Assembly: GCF_000222605.1 (NCBI RefSeq)
Contig: NZ_AFWF01000215.1
Coordinates: 1 to 35,448 of the forward strand
DNA from: Vibrio ichthyoenteri ATCC 700023
GTDB lineage: Bacteria; Pseudomonadota; Gammaproteobacteria; Enterobacterales; Vibrionaceae
Reading direction: 5' to 3'
DNA: 35,448 nt
Shown: positions 8,641 to 17,303 of the stretch, one piece after another
Layout: every line of letters starts with the position of its first letter
How positions within the stretch are numbered: the first letter of the stretch is position 1
Notes under the pieces: generated by a model
What the model was told of the DNA's origin: nothing
Seen by the model: the letters and a program-made list of their open reading frames with translations, nothing else
Databases searched by the model: none
Position numbers and translations under genes: made by a program

Positions 8641-9138
8641 GTGGATAAAGAACTCAATTACCGAGCGATACGCAAAGTGGCTGATTGCATTCAACTTGCC
8701 GAACAGGCCTTTAAGCGCCCTTTTGCGCAGCCTGAGCTAAGCTATCAGTTGCGTGGCAAAGCGGCAGGAAAAGCCTATTTGCAACTCAATCAGATCCGCA
8801 TCAATCCAGTTCTATTTGTCGAGAATCAAACGGCATTCTTCGACGAAGTCATCCCTCACGAAGTGGCGCATTTGATTACGTATCAAGTCTATGGCCGCGT
8901 GCGACCACACGGTTCTGAATGGAAAAAGGTAATGGAAACTGTCTTTGCGATCCCTGCACGAACGACCCATTCTTTTGCCATTAATTCCGTACAAGGAAAA
9001 ACCTTTCAATATCGTTGTGGGTGCCGCGATTACCCGTTAACCATTCGCCGTCATAACAAGGTTCTGCGCGGGCAAATGAGTTACCGCTGTCAGCAATGCA
9101 ACCAACTGCTCAGCTTCACTGGCAAACAACTCAGCTAA
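8641..9138 (+). CDS. sprT: SprT family zinc metalloprotease-like protein
   Basis: A 165-residue SprT-domain protein. HEVAH at 73-77 is the gluzincin HExxH motif and H90 in RPHGSEW is the likely third zinc ligand; C126/C128 and C150/C153 (CGC and CQQC) form the C-terminal zinc ribbon. Eukaryotic Spartan proteins with this domain cut DNA-crosslinked proteins; the bacterial role is not well defined. I use GTG at 8641 as the start: the ATG triplets at 8622 and 8630 are out of frame and the domain begins right after the GTG. GAGAG about 11 bp upstream is a weak binding site. The gene sits between metK and endA as in Escherichia coli. Identity is secure; the exact start is less so. Confidence 0.9.
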   Translation: MDKELNYRAIRKVADCIQLAEQAFKRPFAQPELSYQLRGKAAGKAYLQLNQIRINPVLFVENQTAFFDEVIPHEVAHLITYQVYGRVRPHGSEWKKVMETVFAIPARTTHSFAINSVQGKTFQYRCGCRDYPLTIRRHNKVLRGQMSYRCQQCNQLLSFTGKQLS

Positions 9139-9179
9139 CCTACCTCCGACAAACTTCAATTTACAAACTTATCATCTAT

Positions 9180-9201
9180 AGACTGATAAATTGAGTGATA
9201 T
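9180..9201. promoter_or_regulatory. Possible LuxR/HapR-type site upstream of endA/dns
   Basis: The 22-bp stretch contains GATAAATT, identical to the centre-left of the Vibrio LuxR/HapR consensus, and matches about 14 of 22 positions overall. It lies 35-56 bp upstream of the endA start. The nearby TTATCA/TGATAA inverted repeat (from about 9169 to 9189) overlaps it. HapR repression of dns is known in V. cholerae; binding here is inference. Confidence 0.3.
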
Positions 9202-9235
9202 CATGAGAAAAGACATTCCTTTATAAGACTTTTTC

Positions 9236-9958
9236 ATGCGCAAAATCACCTGTTTATTGCTGGCATTTATCGCTGGTAATGTTGTAGCAGCTCCCCCAAG
9301 TTCATTCTCTGCCGCCAAACGCGAAGCCGTCAGCATCTATAAAGATCTAGAACGCGACCTTGATTACGCCACCAGCTTCTACTGTGGCTGTGATATTAAT
9401 TGGCAAGGCAAAAAAGGGGTACCTGATCTAGAAGGCTGCGGCTATAAGATCCGCAAACAAACACAAAAAGTGCGCGCGACTCGTATCGAGTGGGAGCACG
9501 TCGTACCCGCCTGGCAATTTGGTCACCAGATGCAATGTTGGCAAAAAGGGGGGCGTAAAGAATGCTCGAAGAAAAAATACCCACAATTTCGCCAGATGGA
9601 AGCAGACTTACATAACCTAACTCCGGCAATTGGTGAGGTCAACGGTGACCGTTCCAACTTCAACTTTAGCCAGTGGAATGGCGTAGATGGTGTCTCTTAT
9701 GGCCGTTGTGAAATGCAGGTGAACTTTAAGCAACGCAAAGTCATGCCGCCCGATAGAGCACGCGGTTCGATTGCTCGCACCTACTTATACATGAGCCAAG
9801 AGTACGGATTTGCCCTCTCCAAGCAACAACGTAATTTAATGCTGGCGTGGAATAAGCAATACCCAGCAGAGAAATGGGAATGTGAGCGCGATAAGCACAT
9901 TGCCAAAGTACAGGGCAATCATAATCCATTTGTCCTCGATGCTTGCAAAGTACGATAA
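9236..9958 (+). CDS. endA: Endonuclease I / secreted deoxyribonuclease Dns
   Basis: A sequence-nonspecific nuclease of the EndA/Dns/Vvn family that degrades DNA in the periplasm or outside the cell; in vibrios it recycles extracellular DNA and limits natural transformation. The protein is 240 residues with a signal peptide of about 18 residues ([18 protein letters not shown], cut before AAPP). [10 protein letters not shown] at 84-93 holds the catalytic histidine, and [16 protein letters not shown] at 126-141 supplies the magnesium-binding asparagine and conserved arginine of the beta-beta-alpha metal fold. The mature part has eight cysteines (C50, C52, C68, C101, C110 and three more towards the C-terminus), matching the four disulfides of Vvn. 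The start at ATG 9236 is preceded by weak ribosome-binding sequence. It heads the endA-rsmE-gshB-yqgE-ruvX block. Confidence 0.96.
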   Translation: MRKITCLLLAFIAGNVVAAPPSSFSAAKREAVSIYKDLERDLDYATSFYCGCDINWQGKKGVPDLEGCGYKIRKQTQKVRATRIEWEHVVPAWQFGHQMQCWQKGGRKECSKKKYPQFRQMEADLHNLTPAIGEVNGDRSNFNFSQWNGVDGVSYGRCEMQVNFKQRKVMPPDRARGSIARTYLYMSQEYGFALSKQQRNLMLAWNKQYPAEKWECERDKHIAKVQGNHNPFVLDACKVR

Positions 9959-9982
9959 ATTTTACAGCGTAAAAACCACCTT

Positions 9983-10018
9983 GTTAGGCAGGACTAACCC
10001 TTGTTTTTTCTGCCTAAC
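9983..10018 (+). terminator. Overlapping hairpins between endA and rsmE
   Basis: GTTAGGCAG (9983-9991) and CTGCCTAAC (10010-10018) form a perfect 9-bp stem enclosing 18 nt that ends in six T. Inside it, GTTAG can instead pair with CTAAC at 9994-9998, a small hairpin leading to TTGTTTTTT, and CTAAC at 10014 can also pair with GTTAG at 10027-10031. The structures exclude one another. It may serve as the endA terminator. Confidence 0.45.
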
Positions 10019-10068
10019 GCATCCATGTTAGTCTCTATAACTTCTATTACAGTCGGAACAGAGACACC

Positions 10069-10800
10069 ATGCGAATTCCTCGAATTTATCATCCAGACAC
10101 CATCCACCAATTGGGTGTGATTGCATTAAGCGAAGATGCGGCAGGCCACATCGGCCGTGTATTGCGTATGAAAGAAGGCCAAGAGGTGCTTTTATTCGAT
10201 GGCTGTGGTGCCGAATTCCCAGGTGTCATTTCTGCCGTATCAAAAAAATCTGTTGAAGTGGAACTGACCGAGCGCATTGAACGCAGCAGCGAATCTCCTT
10301 TAGATCTTCATCTTGGGCAAGTGGTCTCACGTGGCGACAAAATGGAGTTCACCATCCAAAAATCGGTAGAACTTGGCGTGAATACCATTACACCACTTAT
10401 TTCTGAACGTTGTGGCGTCAAACTCGACCAAAAGCGTTTTGAGAAAAAAATGGAACAGTGGCAGAAAATCGCGATTAGCGCCTGCGAGCAGTGTGGCCGA
10501 AATACCGTACCTGAAATTCGTCCAATCATGAAACTGGAAGATTGGTGTGCCGAAGAGTACGACGGCTTGAAACTCAATCTGCACCCTCGCGCGAAATATT
10601 CAATCAACACGCTGCCTGCACCGGTAGAAAAAGTGCGATTATTGATTGGCCCAGAAGGTGGTCTTTCAAGCGATGAAATCGCAATGACGGAACAATACCA
10701 ATTTGAAGAGACGCTTCTCGGTCCACGTGTATTACGTACCGAAACCGCGGCGTTAACCGCAATTACAGCCCTACAAGTTCGTTTTGGCGACCTTGGTTAA
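10069..10800 (+). CDS. rsmE: 16S rRNA (uracil-1498-N3)-methyltransferase
   Basis: Methylates N3 of U1498 in helix 44 of 16S rRNA in assembled 30S subunits using S-adenosylmethionine. The protein is 243 residues, the normal size. The N-terminus MRIPRIYHP begins the PUA-like RNA-binding domain; the SPOUT trefoil-knot methyltransferase domain follows, with [10 protein letters not shown] at 191-200 and [12 protein letters not shown] at 217-228 forming the cofactor-binding knot. The start at ATG 10069 follows CAGAGACACC. It ends 12 bp before gshB and is almost certainly co-transcribed with it. MetK, encoded upstream, makes its cofactor, but the two genes have separate promoters. Confidence 0.97.
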   Translation: MRIPRIYHPDTIHQLGVIALSEDAAGHIGRVLRMKEGQEVLLFDGCGAEFPGVISAVSKKSVEVELTERIERSSESPLDLHLGQVVSRGDKMEFTIQKSVELGVNTITPLISERCGVKLDQKRFEKKMEQWQKIAISACEQCGRNTVPEIRPIMKLEDWCAEEYDGLKLNLHPRAKYSINTLPAPVEKVRLLIGPEGGLSSDEIAMTEQYQFEETLLGPRVLRTETAALTAITALQVRFGDLG

Positions 10801-10812
10801 CCGGAGAAAAGC

Positions 10813-11760
10813 ATGATTAAACTTGGCATCGTGATGGACCCTATTTCATTCATCAATATCAAAAAAGACTCTAGCTTTGCCATGATGCTAGAAGCACAAC
10901 GTCGCGGCTATGAAATTCACTACATGGAAATGCAAGATTTGCATTTGGACCAAGGTGTTGCGATCGCCGACACCAAGGTGGTAGAGCTGAAAGAAGATCC
11001 GAATGGTTGGTATGAATTCAAATCAGAACAGAGCATCAAACTGGCTGATCTTGATGCGGTACTGATGCGTAAAGATCCCCCTTTTGATACCGAGTATATC
11101 TACGCGACCTACATTCTAGAGCGCGCAGAAGTGGAAGGCGCACTGATCGTTAATAAACCACAAAGCCTGCGTGACTGTAACGAAAAGCTATTCACGGCTT
11201 GGTTCCCAGAACTGACTCCAACGACTATCGTGACGCGTAAAGCGGAAAAAATTAAAGCTTTCCGTGAAGAGCATGGTGATGTGATCCTAAAACCACTTGA
11301 TGGCATGGGCGGCGCATCGATTTTCCGCGTAAAAGAAAACGATCCAAACGTTTCAGTGATCATTGAAACATTGACCAATCACGGCCAAAACTACGCGATG
11401 GCGCAAACTTTTGTGCCTGATATCAGCAACGGTGACAAGCGTATCCTTGTGGTCGATGGTGAGCCAATGCCTTACTGCCTAGCGCGCATCCCAGCAAAAG
11501 GGGAAACCCGCGGTAACCTTGCCGCTGGTGGCACTGGCGTCGCACAACCACTAAGCGAGACAGATAAGCAGATCGCACTAGCAGTAGCGCCTACACTTAA
11601 AGAAAAAGGCCTGATCTTCGTTGGCCTCGATGTTATTGGCGACAAGCTTACTGAAATCAACGTAACAAGCCCTACCTGTATTCGTGAAATCGAAGCTGCA
11701 TTCGATATCTCGATTACCGGCAAACTGATGGATGCCATTGAGCGCCGTCTAGGAAAATAA
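10813..11760 (+). CDS. gshB: Glutathione synthetase
   Basis: Joins gamma-glutamylcysteine and glycine with ATP to make glutathione, the second step of the pathway, in the cytoplasm. The 315-residue protein is an ATP-grasp enzyme. The N-terminus MIKLGIVMDPISFINIKKDSS is the family start, RKDPPFDTEYIYATY and NPQ(K)SLRDCNEKLF-type segments lie in the middle, KPLDGMGGASIF near residue 160 is the ATP-binding glycine-rich part, and GLDVIGDKLTEINVTSPT near the C-terminus carries metal-binding residues. A CCGGAGAAAAGC ribosome-binding stretch sits in the 12-bp gap after rsmE. A UUCG-capped hairpin follows the stop. The assignment is firm. Confidence 0.97.
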   Translation: MIKLGIVMDPISFINIKKDSSFAMMLEAQRRGYEIHYMEMQDLHLDQGVAIADTKVVELKEDPNGWYEFKSEQSIKLADLDAVLMRKDPPFDTEYIYATYILERAEVEGALIVNKPQSLRDCNEKLFTAWFPELTPTTIVTRKAEKIKAFREEHGDVILKPLDGMGGASIFRVKENDPNVSVIIETLTNHGQNYAMAQTFVPDISNGDKRILVVDGEPMPYCLARIPAKGETRGNLAAGGTGVAQPLSETDKQIALAVAPTLKEKGLIFVGLDVIGDKLTEINVTSPTCIREIEAAFDISITGKLMDAIERRLGK

Positions 11761-11769
11761 AGACCCCAG

Positions 11770-11797
11770 ATGATGAGGGCTTCGGCCCTCATCTTGC
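11770..11797 (+). terminator. UUCG-capped hairpin between gshB and yqgE
   Basis: GATGAGGGC and GCCCTCATC close a perfect 9-bp stem on TTCG, an exceptionally stable tetraloop, 11 bp after the gshB stop. The following TTGCTTGC is only moderately U-rich, so termination may be partial and yqgE may still be read from upstream. Confidence 0.7.
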
Positions 11798-11836
11798 TTG
11801 CACAAGCATTTGGGTAACGATAAGGCTGGATTACTT

Positions 11837-12400
11837 ATGAATTTAACCAACCACTTTTTAGTCGCTATGCCAGGGATGAAAGATCCCTATTTTAAGCGCA
11901 GTGTTATCTATGTGTGTGAGCACAACCAAGATGGTGCAATGGGGCTCATGATTAACGCGCCAATCGAAGTCACCGTTGGCAAGATGCTAGAACAAGTCAA
12001 AGTACAGTCGGTTCATCCACAACTGAAAAGCAAGAAACTCGAAATGCCCGTACTTAATGGCGGTCCAGTATCAGAAGACCGCGGATTTATTTTGCATCAG
12101 CCTAAAGATGAATACGAATCCAGCATCCAAATGACCGACAAGATCTCAGTCACGACCTCAAAAGATATTTTGAGCGTGCTTGGAACTGAGGCCGAACCGA
12201 ACCACTACTTGGTTGCGTTAGGGTATTCAGGTTGGGAAGCAGGGCAGTTAGAAGTGGAATTAGCCGAAAACTCATGGCTCACCATTGAAGCCGATCCCAC
12301 AGTTATCTTTGAAACTCCGGTCACAGAGCGCTGGCAAACCGCAGTACAAATGCTCGGCATTGACGTTGCGCAGCTCTCTAGCGACATGGGCCACGCATAG
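11837..12400 (+). CDS. yqgE: YqgE/AlgH family protein
   Basis: A 187-residue cytoplasmic protein of the UPF0301 (YqgE/AlgH) family, the same length as in E. coli. The typical N-terminus [19 protein letters not shown] sets the start at ATG 11837; a TTG at 11798 would add 13 residues not seen in the family. Further family features are [18 protein letters not shown] and the central [14 protein letters not shown]. The C-terminal part has [17 protein letters not shown]. The biochemical function is not established. It is followed at 25 bp by ruvX, a pairing kept across gammaproteobacteria. Confidence in the family is high; no activity is implied. Confidence 0.95.
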   Translation: MNLTNHFLVAMPGMKDPYFKRSVIYVCEHNQDGAMGLMINAPIEVTVGKMLEQVKVQSVHPQLKSKKLEMPVLNGGPVSEDRGFILHQPKDEYESSIQMTDKISVTTSKDILSVLGTEAEPNHYLVALGYSGWEAGQLEVELAENSWLTIEADPTVIFETPVTERWQTAVQMLGIDVAQLSSDMGHA

Positions 12401-12425
12401 CTTTAAGAACAAAGAATCAATCACT

Positions 12426-12854
12426 ATGTCGAATAGAACAATTATGGCTTTTGACTATGGCACCAAAAGCATTGGTAGCGCCATTGGTCAGGAAATTACC
12501 GGCACCGCTTCACCACTGAAAGCATTTAAAGCCAACGATGGTATTCCTAATTGGGATGACATTGAAAAGCAGATCAAAGAGTGGCAACCAAACTTAGTCG
12601 TGGTTGGCCTGCCAACAGACCTACACGGCAAAGATCTTGAAACCATAACCCCACGTGCGAAAAAATTCGGCCAACGGCTACAAGGCCGATTTGGGGTAAC
12701 GGTAGAGATGCATGATGAGCGTCTTTCTACCCGAGAAGCCCGTGCCGATCTGTTTGCGATGGGTGGCTACAAAGCGCTGTCAAAAGGCAATGTCGACTGC
12801 CAATCAGCGGTGGTGATCTTAGAAAGCTGGTTTGAGGCGCAATGGGGCGAATAA
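12426..12854 (+). CDS. ruvX: Putative pre-16S rRNA nuclease / RuvX-like RNase H-fold protein
   Basis: A 142-residue YqgF/RuvX protein with an RNase H fold, linked to maturation of the 16S rRNA 5' end and earlier proposed as a Holliday junction resolvase. [16 protein letters not shown] carries the first catalytic aspartate, [11 protein letters not shown] is the middle strand, and [11 protein letters not shown] and [14 protein letters not shown] carry the remaining acidic residues. I start it at ATG 12426 (MSNRT); the open frame extends upstream into yqgE but those codons match nothing in the family. ATG 12444 (MAFDYG) is an alternative. It follows yqgE at 25 bp and ends before a bidirectional terminator shared with pmbA. 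Confidence 0.95.
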   Translation: MSNRTIMAFDYGTKSIGSAIGQEITGTASPLKAFKANDGIPNWDDIEKQIKEWQPNLVVVGLPTDLHGKDLETITPRAKKFGQRLQGRFGVTVEMHDERLSTREARADLFAMGGYKALSKGNVDCQSAVVILESWFEAQWGE

Positions 12855-12886
12855 TTCCCACAGCTTGGTGATGCCACCACAAAAAG

Positions 12887-12917
12887 AAAAATCCCGAGCT
12901 TTAACTCGGGATTTTTT
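12887..12917. terminator. Bidirectional terminator (ruvX / pmbA)
   Basis: ATCCCGAG and CTCGGGAT form an 8-bp stem with a 6-nt loop, extended by A-runs on the left and T-runs on the right. It serves both convergent genes. Confidence 0.9.
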
Positions 12918-12943
12918 ATTATTCTCGCAAAGAAGCTGAGCGC

Positions 12944-14287
12944 TTACTCGCCCGCCACTTTCATTGACTCAAGCAAAATCGACCCCGTTTGGATCTGCGA
13001 GCGTGTTTCCACGTCACTGCCCACCGCTACGATTTGTTGGAACATATCTTTCAAGTTGCCCGCAATGGTCACTTCCGAAACCGGGTATTGGATTTCACCA
13101 TTTTCAACCCAGAAGCCAGCGGCACCACGTGAATAATCACCCGTAACGGTATTTACGCCCTGCCCCATCACTTCAGTTACAAGGAAACCAGTACCAAGCT
13201 CTTTAAGCATCTGTTGGTAATCTTGACCGGTTGATTGCACAAACCAGTTATGGATGCCACCAGCATGACCCGTTGGGTCCATTTTCATCTTGCGTGCCGC
13301 GTAGCTCGTCAGTAGGTAAGTCGCCAACACACCATCAGTGATAATTTCACAATCTTTGGTGAACACCCCTTCGCTATCAAATGGGCTTGACGCTAAGCCA
13401 CGCAAAATATGCGGACGCTCTGAAACATTAAACCAGCTCGGTAAAATTTGCTTACCTAAATGGTCGAGTAAGAACGACGACTTGCGATAAAGGTTACCAC
13501 CACTGATCGCCATCACAAGATGTCCAAGTAAACCCGTTGCTACATCTGCGGCAAACATGACTGGGTACTTGCCTGTCGCTAAACGTTTCGCATCCAAGCG
13601 GCTGACGGTTTTCTCCGCAGCCATTTGGCCTACTTGTTCTGGCGTCCACAATTCATCTTTATGACGCGCCATGGTGTAGCTGTAATCACGCTCCATTTCA
13701 CCATTCGCACCTTGGCCGATAACACAGCAACTGGTGCTGTGGCGGCTGCTAGCATAACTGGCGAGTAAGCCGTGACTGTTACCATAGACTTTCACCCCAT
13801 AGTGACTATCGTAGCTTGCCCCATCACTCTGTTTAATTTTGCTGCTGTACTCAAGCGCTTGTCTTTCAGCGGCAATCGCCACTTGCGCGGCGTAATCAGG
13901 ATCTGGCGTATCTGGGTGAAAAAGATCCAAATCAGGAATATCTTGCACCATAAATTCTTTTGCTGCCGGACCGGCATAAGGATCTTCAGAAGTGTATTGC
14001 GCGATGTCTAGCGCGGCTAATACCGTTTGCTGAATAGCCTTCTCACTCAAATCTGACGTAGAGGCACTACCCTTGCGTTGACCACGATAAACCGTGATAC
14101 CTAAGGCACCATCACTGTTAAATTCGACGTTTTCAACCTCACACATGCGAGTTGATACGCTTAATCCAGTCGATTTGGAAATCGCCACTTCTGCGGCATC
14201 AGCCTTAACCGCAGCCATCTCTAACGCTTTAGCGACGGCGGCTTCAAGCTCAACACGCTGCTGAGCGACTTGCTCTCTTACGTCCAT
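12944..14287 (-). CDS. pmbA: Metalloprotease subunit PmbA (TldE)
   Basis: Partner of TldD in the TldD/TldE protease complex, which processes peptides such as microcin B17 precursor and the CcdA antitoxin. The 447-residue protein is close to the E. coli length of 450. It lacks the HExxxH zinc motif, as expected for the TldE subunit; the catalytic motif is in TldD, encoded elsewhere. Family segments visible are [19 protein letters not shown] near residue 38, [52 protein letters not shown] and [30 protein letters not shown] near the end. The start is ATG 14287. It is divergent from darP, an arrangement kept in E. coli, and the shared intergenic region carries a 10-bp inverted repeat. Confidence 0.96.
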   Translation of the reverse strand: MDVREQVAQQRVELEAAVAKALEMAAVKADAAEVAISKSTGLSVSTRMCEVENVEFNSDGALGITVYRGQRKGSASTSDLSEKAIQQTVLAALDIAQYTSEDPYAGPAAKEFMVQDIPDLDLFHPDTPDPDYAAQVAIAAERQALEYSSKIKQSDGASYDSHYGVKVYGNSHGLLASYASSRHSTSCCVIGQGANGEMERDYSYTMARHKDELWTPEQVGQMAAEKTVSRLDAKRLATGKYPVMFAADVATGLLGHLVMAISGGNLYRKSSFLLDHLGKQILPSWFNVSERPHILRGLASSPFDSEGVFTKDCEIITDGVLATYLLTSYAARKMKMDPTGHAGGIHNWFVQSTGQDYQQMLKELGTGFLVTEVMGQGVNTVTGDYSRGAAGFWVENGEIQYPVSEVTIAGNLKDMFQQIVAVGSDVETRSQIQTGSILLESMKVAGE

Positions 14288-14323
14288 ATTTTTTCTACAT
14301 TTTCATGAGTATTGCTTCTAGGA

Positions 14324-14360
14324 TAACAAGAATTTCGCTTTCTCCCCAAGATTCTTGTTA
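14324..14360. repeat. Perfect 10-bp inverted repeat in the pmbA-darP intergenic region
   Basis: TAACAAGAAT (14324-14333) and ATTCTTGTTA (14351-14360) are exact inverse complements separated by 17 bp. The right arm overlaps TTAAAAT (14358-14364), a plausible -10 for darP. It may be an operator for both genes or a transcript hairpin. Confidence 0.6.
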
Positions 14361-14397
14361 AAATAGAAGAAGAGATAGTCAAATAAAGGCAAAAGAG

Positions 14398-14925
14398 ATG
14401 GCTCGTAAGAATCAAAAAGCGCCATGGGAACCGGAAGAAGAGATCATCTGGGTTAGTAAATCCGAGATGAAACGCGATATGGATATTTTGCAAAAGCTAG
14501 GCGTAGAGCTGGTCGAACTGAGTTCGTCTACTCTTAAAAAAATGCCACTAAGCGAAGATCTTTTAGACGCAGTGAAAGATGCACAGCGCTTCAAAAATGA
14601 AGCTCGTCGTCGCCAACTGCAACGCATCGGTAAACTGATGCAATACGAAGATGCAGAGCAAATTCAAGCGGCACTGGATAAAATCCGTAACAAGCATGCA
14701 CAAAACACTGTAATGCTACAAAAACTTGAGCTGCTACGTGACCGTATCGCGGCTGAAGGCGACAGTGCGATTGAAGCTGTGATGACGATGTACCCAGAGG
14801 CGGATCGTCAACGCTTGCGTCAACTTGCTCGTCAAGCGGCAAAAGAGAAACAAGCGAATAAGCCACCAAGAGCTTATCGTGAGATTTTCCAAGTACTACG
14901 AACGTTGCAAGAAGCCAAAGGTTGA
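14398..14925 (+). CDS. darP: Ribosome-associated protein DarP (YjgA, DUF615)
   Basis: A dual-action 50S assembly factor of the YjgA family, associated with late large-subunit particles. The 175-residue protein is highly charged and mostly helical. It has the family start [23 protein letters not shown] with its [10 protein letters not shown] segment, [22 protein letters not shown] in the middle, [10 protein letters not shown]-like residues ([17 protein letters not shown]), and the terminal [13 protein letters not shown]. The start at ATG 14398 follows AAAAGAG. It is a single-gene unit ending at a strong bidirectional terminator shared with thiQ. Confidence 0.96.
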   Translation: MARKNQKAPWEPEEEIIWVSKSEMKRDMDILQKLGVELVELSSSTLKKMPLSEDLLDAVKDAQRFKNEARRRQLQRIGKLMQYEDAEQIQAALDKIRNKHAQNTVMLQKLELLRDRIAAEGDSAIEAVMTMYPEADRQRLRQLARQAAKEKQANKPPRAYREIFQVLRTLQEAKG

Positions 14926-14941
14926 TCTTGCTCCGCTTAAT

Positions 14942-14975
14942 AAAAAGGCTTGCCGATTGGCAAGCCTTTTTATTT
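14942..14975. terminator. Bidirectional terminator (darP / thiQ)
   Basis: AAAAGGCTTGCC and GGCAAGCCTTTT form a 12-bp stem on a GATT loop, with A-run and T-run flanks. It lies 20 bp after darP and 14 bp after the end of thiQ on the other strand. Confidence 0.92.
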
Positions 14976-14988
14976 CTAGTCACACTAA

Positions 14989-15693
14989 CTAGTGACCAGC
15001 TTTAACAAAAGCGGCCAGAGCTAAATTATGGTGCTCGGCAGACAATTGTTCGATCTTATCCGTAACCTCGACTCTACCATTGGCCACAAACGCGAAATGA
15101 CTCGCGATTGAACGTGCATCACTAATGTGGTGAGTCACCATCACAACGGTTAACTGGCGCTCTTTCGCCAAGCGCTTAACCAACATCAACATCTCTTCAC
15201 GCAATAAAGGATCAAGTGCCGAGAATGGCTCATCCAATAACCAAACTTGGTGCGGCTGAACAAAACAACGTGCTAAAGCAACCCGTTGCCGCTGTCCGCC
15301 AGACAACTGTTCTGGTAAACGCTCTAAATAGTCACCCACTCCAACTTGTTGAGCGGCCTCAGCGACCTGCCGCTTTTGCTCAGCACTCAGTTTTAACCCC
15401 GGGTGTAAGCCTAAACCAATGTTTTCACCGACCGTCAAATGAGCAAAGAGGTTGTGTTCTTGAAACAACATCGCCACTGGTCGTTGATGAGGCGCCTTAC
15501 CAACCAATGATTGTCCCGCAGCCAAGATTTTTCCCGAAGCCGGTTCAATAAATCCAGCCAACAAAGCCAACAATGTCGATTTACCGGCGCCGCTTGGCCC
15601 CATCAGGGCCACAATATCGCCCTGATCGACCTGTAATGAAAAATCAAACGCTTCACTATGATAGTGATAGTGGGCCTGCTTTACGCTTAACAT
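14989..15693 (-). CDS. thiQ: Thiamine ABC transporter, ATP-binding protein
   Basis: ATPase of the ThiBPQ importer for thiamine, thiamine monophosphate and TPP, at the cytoplasmic face of the inner membrane. The protein is 234 residues. GPSGAGKST at about 33-41 is the Walker A, LSGGQRQRVALAR the ABC signature, VWLLDEPFSALD the Walker B, and MVTHH the switch histidine. FQEHNLFAHLTVGENIGLGLHP is the Q-loop region typical of ThiQ. Its start overlaps the thiP stop by 7 bp, implying translational coupling. It is the last gene of the operon, which is under a TPP riboswitch. Confidence 0.95.
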   Translation of the reverse strand: MLSVKQAHYHYHSEAFDFSLQVDQGDIVALMGPSGAGKSTLLALLAGFIEPASGKILAAGQSLVGKAPHQRPVAMLFQEHNLFAHLTVGENIGLGLHPGLKLSAEQKRQVAEAAQQVGVGDYLERLPEQLSGGQRQRVALARCFVQPHQVWLLDEPFSALDPLLREEMLMLVKRLAKERQLTVVMVTHHISDARSIASHFAFVANGRVEVTDKIEQLSAEHHNLALAAFVKAGH

Positions 15694-17294
15694 AAATCAC
15701 CTTTGGCTTTTGCAGTCTGGTTAGCTTTAAACAATTTTTCGATCAAGGTAAAACACCCTACACTCAACAGCAGCAATGTCAGAGAAACCACCGCAGCCGC
15801 CTCCATCTGATAACTGCCTAATAGCTGGAACAAGTACAATGGTAAGGTCCGAAAATCACCGCCACCAAACAGCGCCACGGCACTCAAGTCACCCATGGCA
15901 AGCATAAAGCTCAACGCAAATGCATGAGCCATTGGTTTTTTCAACCCGCGCCATTCTACGACTTTAAATCGCTGCCACCCTCTCAAGCCCAGATTGGCGG
16001 CTAGATATTGGTAATTCTGCTCTATTTGTAACATCGGCTGAGAGAGGGTTTTAATCACATAAGGCAACCCCATCAGGGCATTGACCGCCACGACAATAAA
16101 ATACGCCAGACTAAACACATCGGTAATATTGCGCAGTAGCAAAAATAGCCCGGTCGAAATAACTAATCCTGGTGTAACCAAAATAATCGTTCCGAGCAGC
16201 TCAATTTGATCCGCATGGCGACTTTTGCCGTTCAAGCGCAAACGACGGCTTGTAGTAAGAATCGCAATCCCCGCGCTTAAAGCAAGCACACTCGCGACCG
16301 CCGCAACTTGTAATGAAGAGAGTAACGCTTGCCAAAAACGCTGATCGCGCAATACTGAAAAAATTTCCCCATTCAAGCCACTGAGTACCACCATCAGTAG
16401 AGGAGGCACCACCAGCAACAATGCAAAACCAATCCAAAATGCATCCCAATGGCGAGAGAGACGACCATCATTAACCAAGTAACGCTGCTGGGTAACTGAA
16501 CCTGCCGACACGGCTAGAGGCTTGGCAAGGCGTTGAATCGACAGTGCTAAGACACCACACAACAGCATTTGCCAAATCGCCAGCAAGGCACCAGCTTGCA
16601 GATCAAAATCAAACTTAATCGCTTGGTAGATCGCCAACTCAATGGTGGTCGACTTGGGTCCACCGCCTAACGCCATCACAGTGGCAAAACTGGTAAAGCA
16701 CAGCATGAAAACTAAACCAGACACATGCGGTAACTGTTGTTGCACACGCGGCCACTCAACCCACTTAAATTTCTGCCACTGGCTCATTCCCAAGTGGGCA
16801 CACAGTTTATGTTGCTCTTGAGGAATGGTATCTAATGCTTGCAGCAACAAGCGAGCAGCGTAAGGGAGATTGAAAAATACATGAGCCAACAATATACCGT
16901 TGAGACCATAAATGGAAAACGGCAAGGCTTGGTCAAATTGCACCAACCCGTCGGCAATTAGACCAGAATTGCCGTAAATCGAGAGCAAACCAAAAACGCC
17001 AACCAAGACAGGAAGCACCAAGGTAGAGCTGAACAACTTGAGTAACAGGCCTTTGCCTTTAAAGTCTCGCCTTGAAAGCGCATGGGCAACGGGTATGGCT
17101 AAACTGACACTGAGTAATGTCGAAAGAAACGATTGATAAAAACTAAACTGAGTAACGTGGCGATAGTAAGGATCTTGCCACACCTGCAATAGATTAAGCG
17201 AAGGTGCCGCATAAAATAATGCCGCCAGAGCTGAAAAGACAAAGGCCGCGATAAACATCGCGACCCACAGCCCTAATTTAGGAATACGATTCAA
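15687..17294 (-). CDS. thiP: Thiamine ABC transporter, permease
   Basis: Membrane component of the thiamine importer. The 535-residue protein (E. coli ThiP is 536) is an internal duplication: two halves each of about six membrane segments, each with a coupling loop facing the ATPase, at SQWQKFKWVEWPRVQQQLP in the first half and RGWQRFKVVEWRGLKKPMA in the second. These are the EAA-type loops. Paired hydrophobic segments include LWVAMFIAAFVFSALAAL at the N-terminus and LLLLSVGCFTLIE near the C-terminus. It lies 9 bp after thiB and overlaps thiQ by 7 bp. Confidence 0.95.
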   Translation of the reverse strand: MNRIPKLGLWVAMFIAAFVFSALAALFYAAPSLNLLQVWQDPYYRHVTQFSFYQSFLSTLLSVSLAIPVAHALSRRDFKGKGLLLKLFSSTLVLPVLVGVFGLLSIYGNSGLIADGLVQFDQALPFSIYGLNGILLAHVFFNLPYAARLLLQALDTIPQEQHKLCAHLGMSQWQKFKWVEWPRVQQQLPHVSGLVFMLCFTSFATVMALGGGPKSTTIELAIYQAIKFDFDLQAGALLAIWQMLLCGVLALSIQRLAKPLAVSAGSVTQQRYLVNDGRLSRHWDAFWIGFALLLVVPPLLMVVLSGLNGEIFSVLRDQRFWQALLSSLQVAAVASVLALSAGIAILTTSRRLRLNGKSRHADQIELLGTIILVTPGLVISTGLFLLLRNITDVFSLAYFIVVAVNALMGLPYVIKTLSQPMLQIEQNYQYLAANLGLRGWQRFKVVEWRGLKKPMAHAFALSFMLAMGDLSAVALFGGGDFRTLPLYLFQLLGSYQMEAAAVVSLTLLLLSVGCFTLIEKLFKANQTAKAKGDLC

Positions 17295-17303
17295 GTAAAA
17301 ACC

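Noticed and set aside
12285-12425. Longer ruvX starting inside yqgE
   Set aside because: The added 47 residues overlap yqgE coding sequence out of frame and are not part of the RuvX family; ATG 12426 gives the normal N-terminus.
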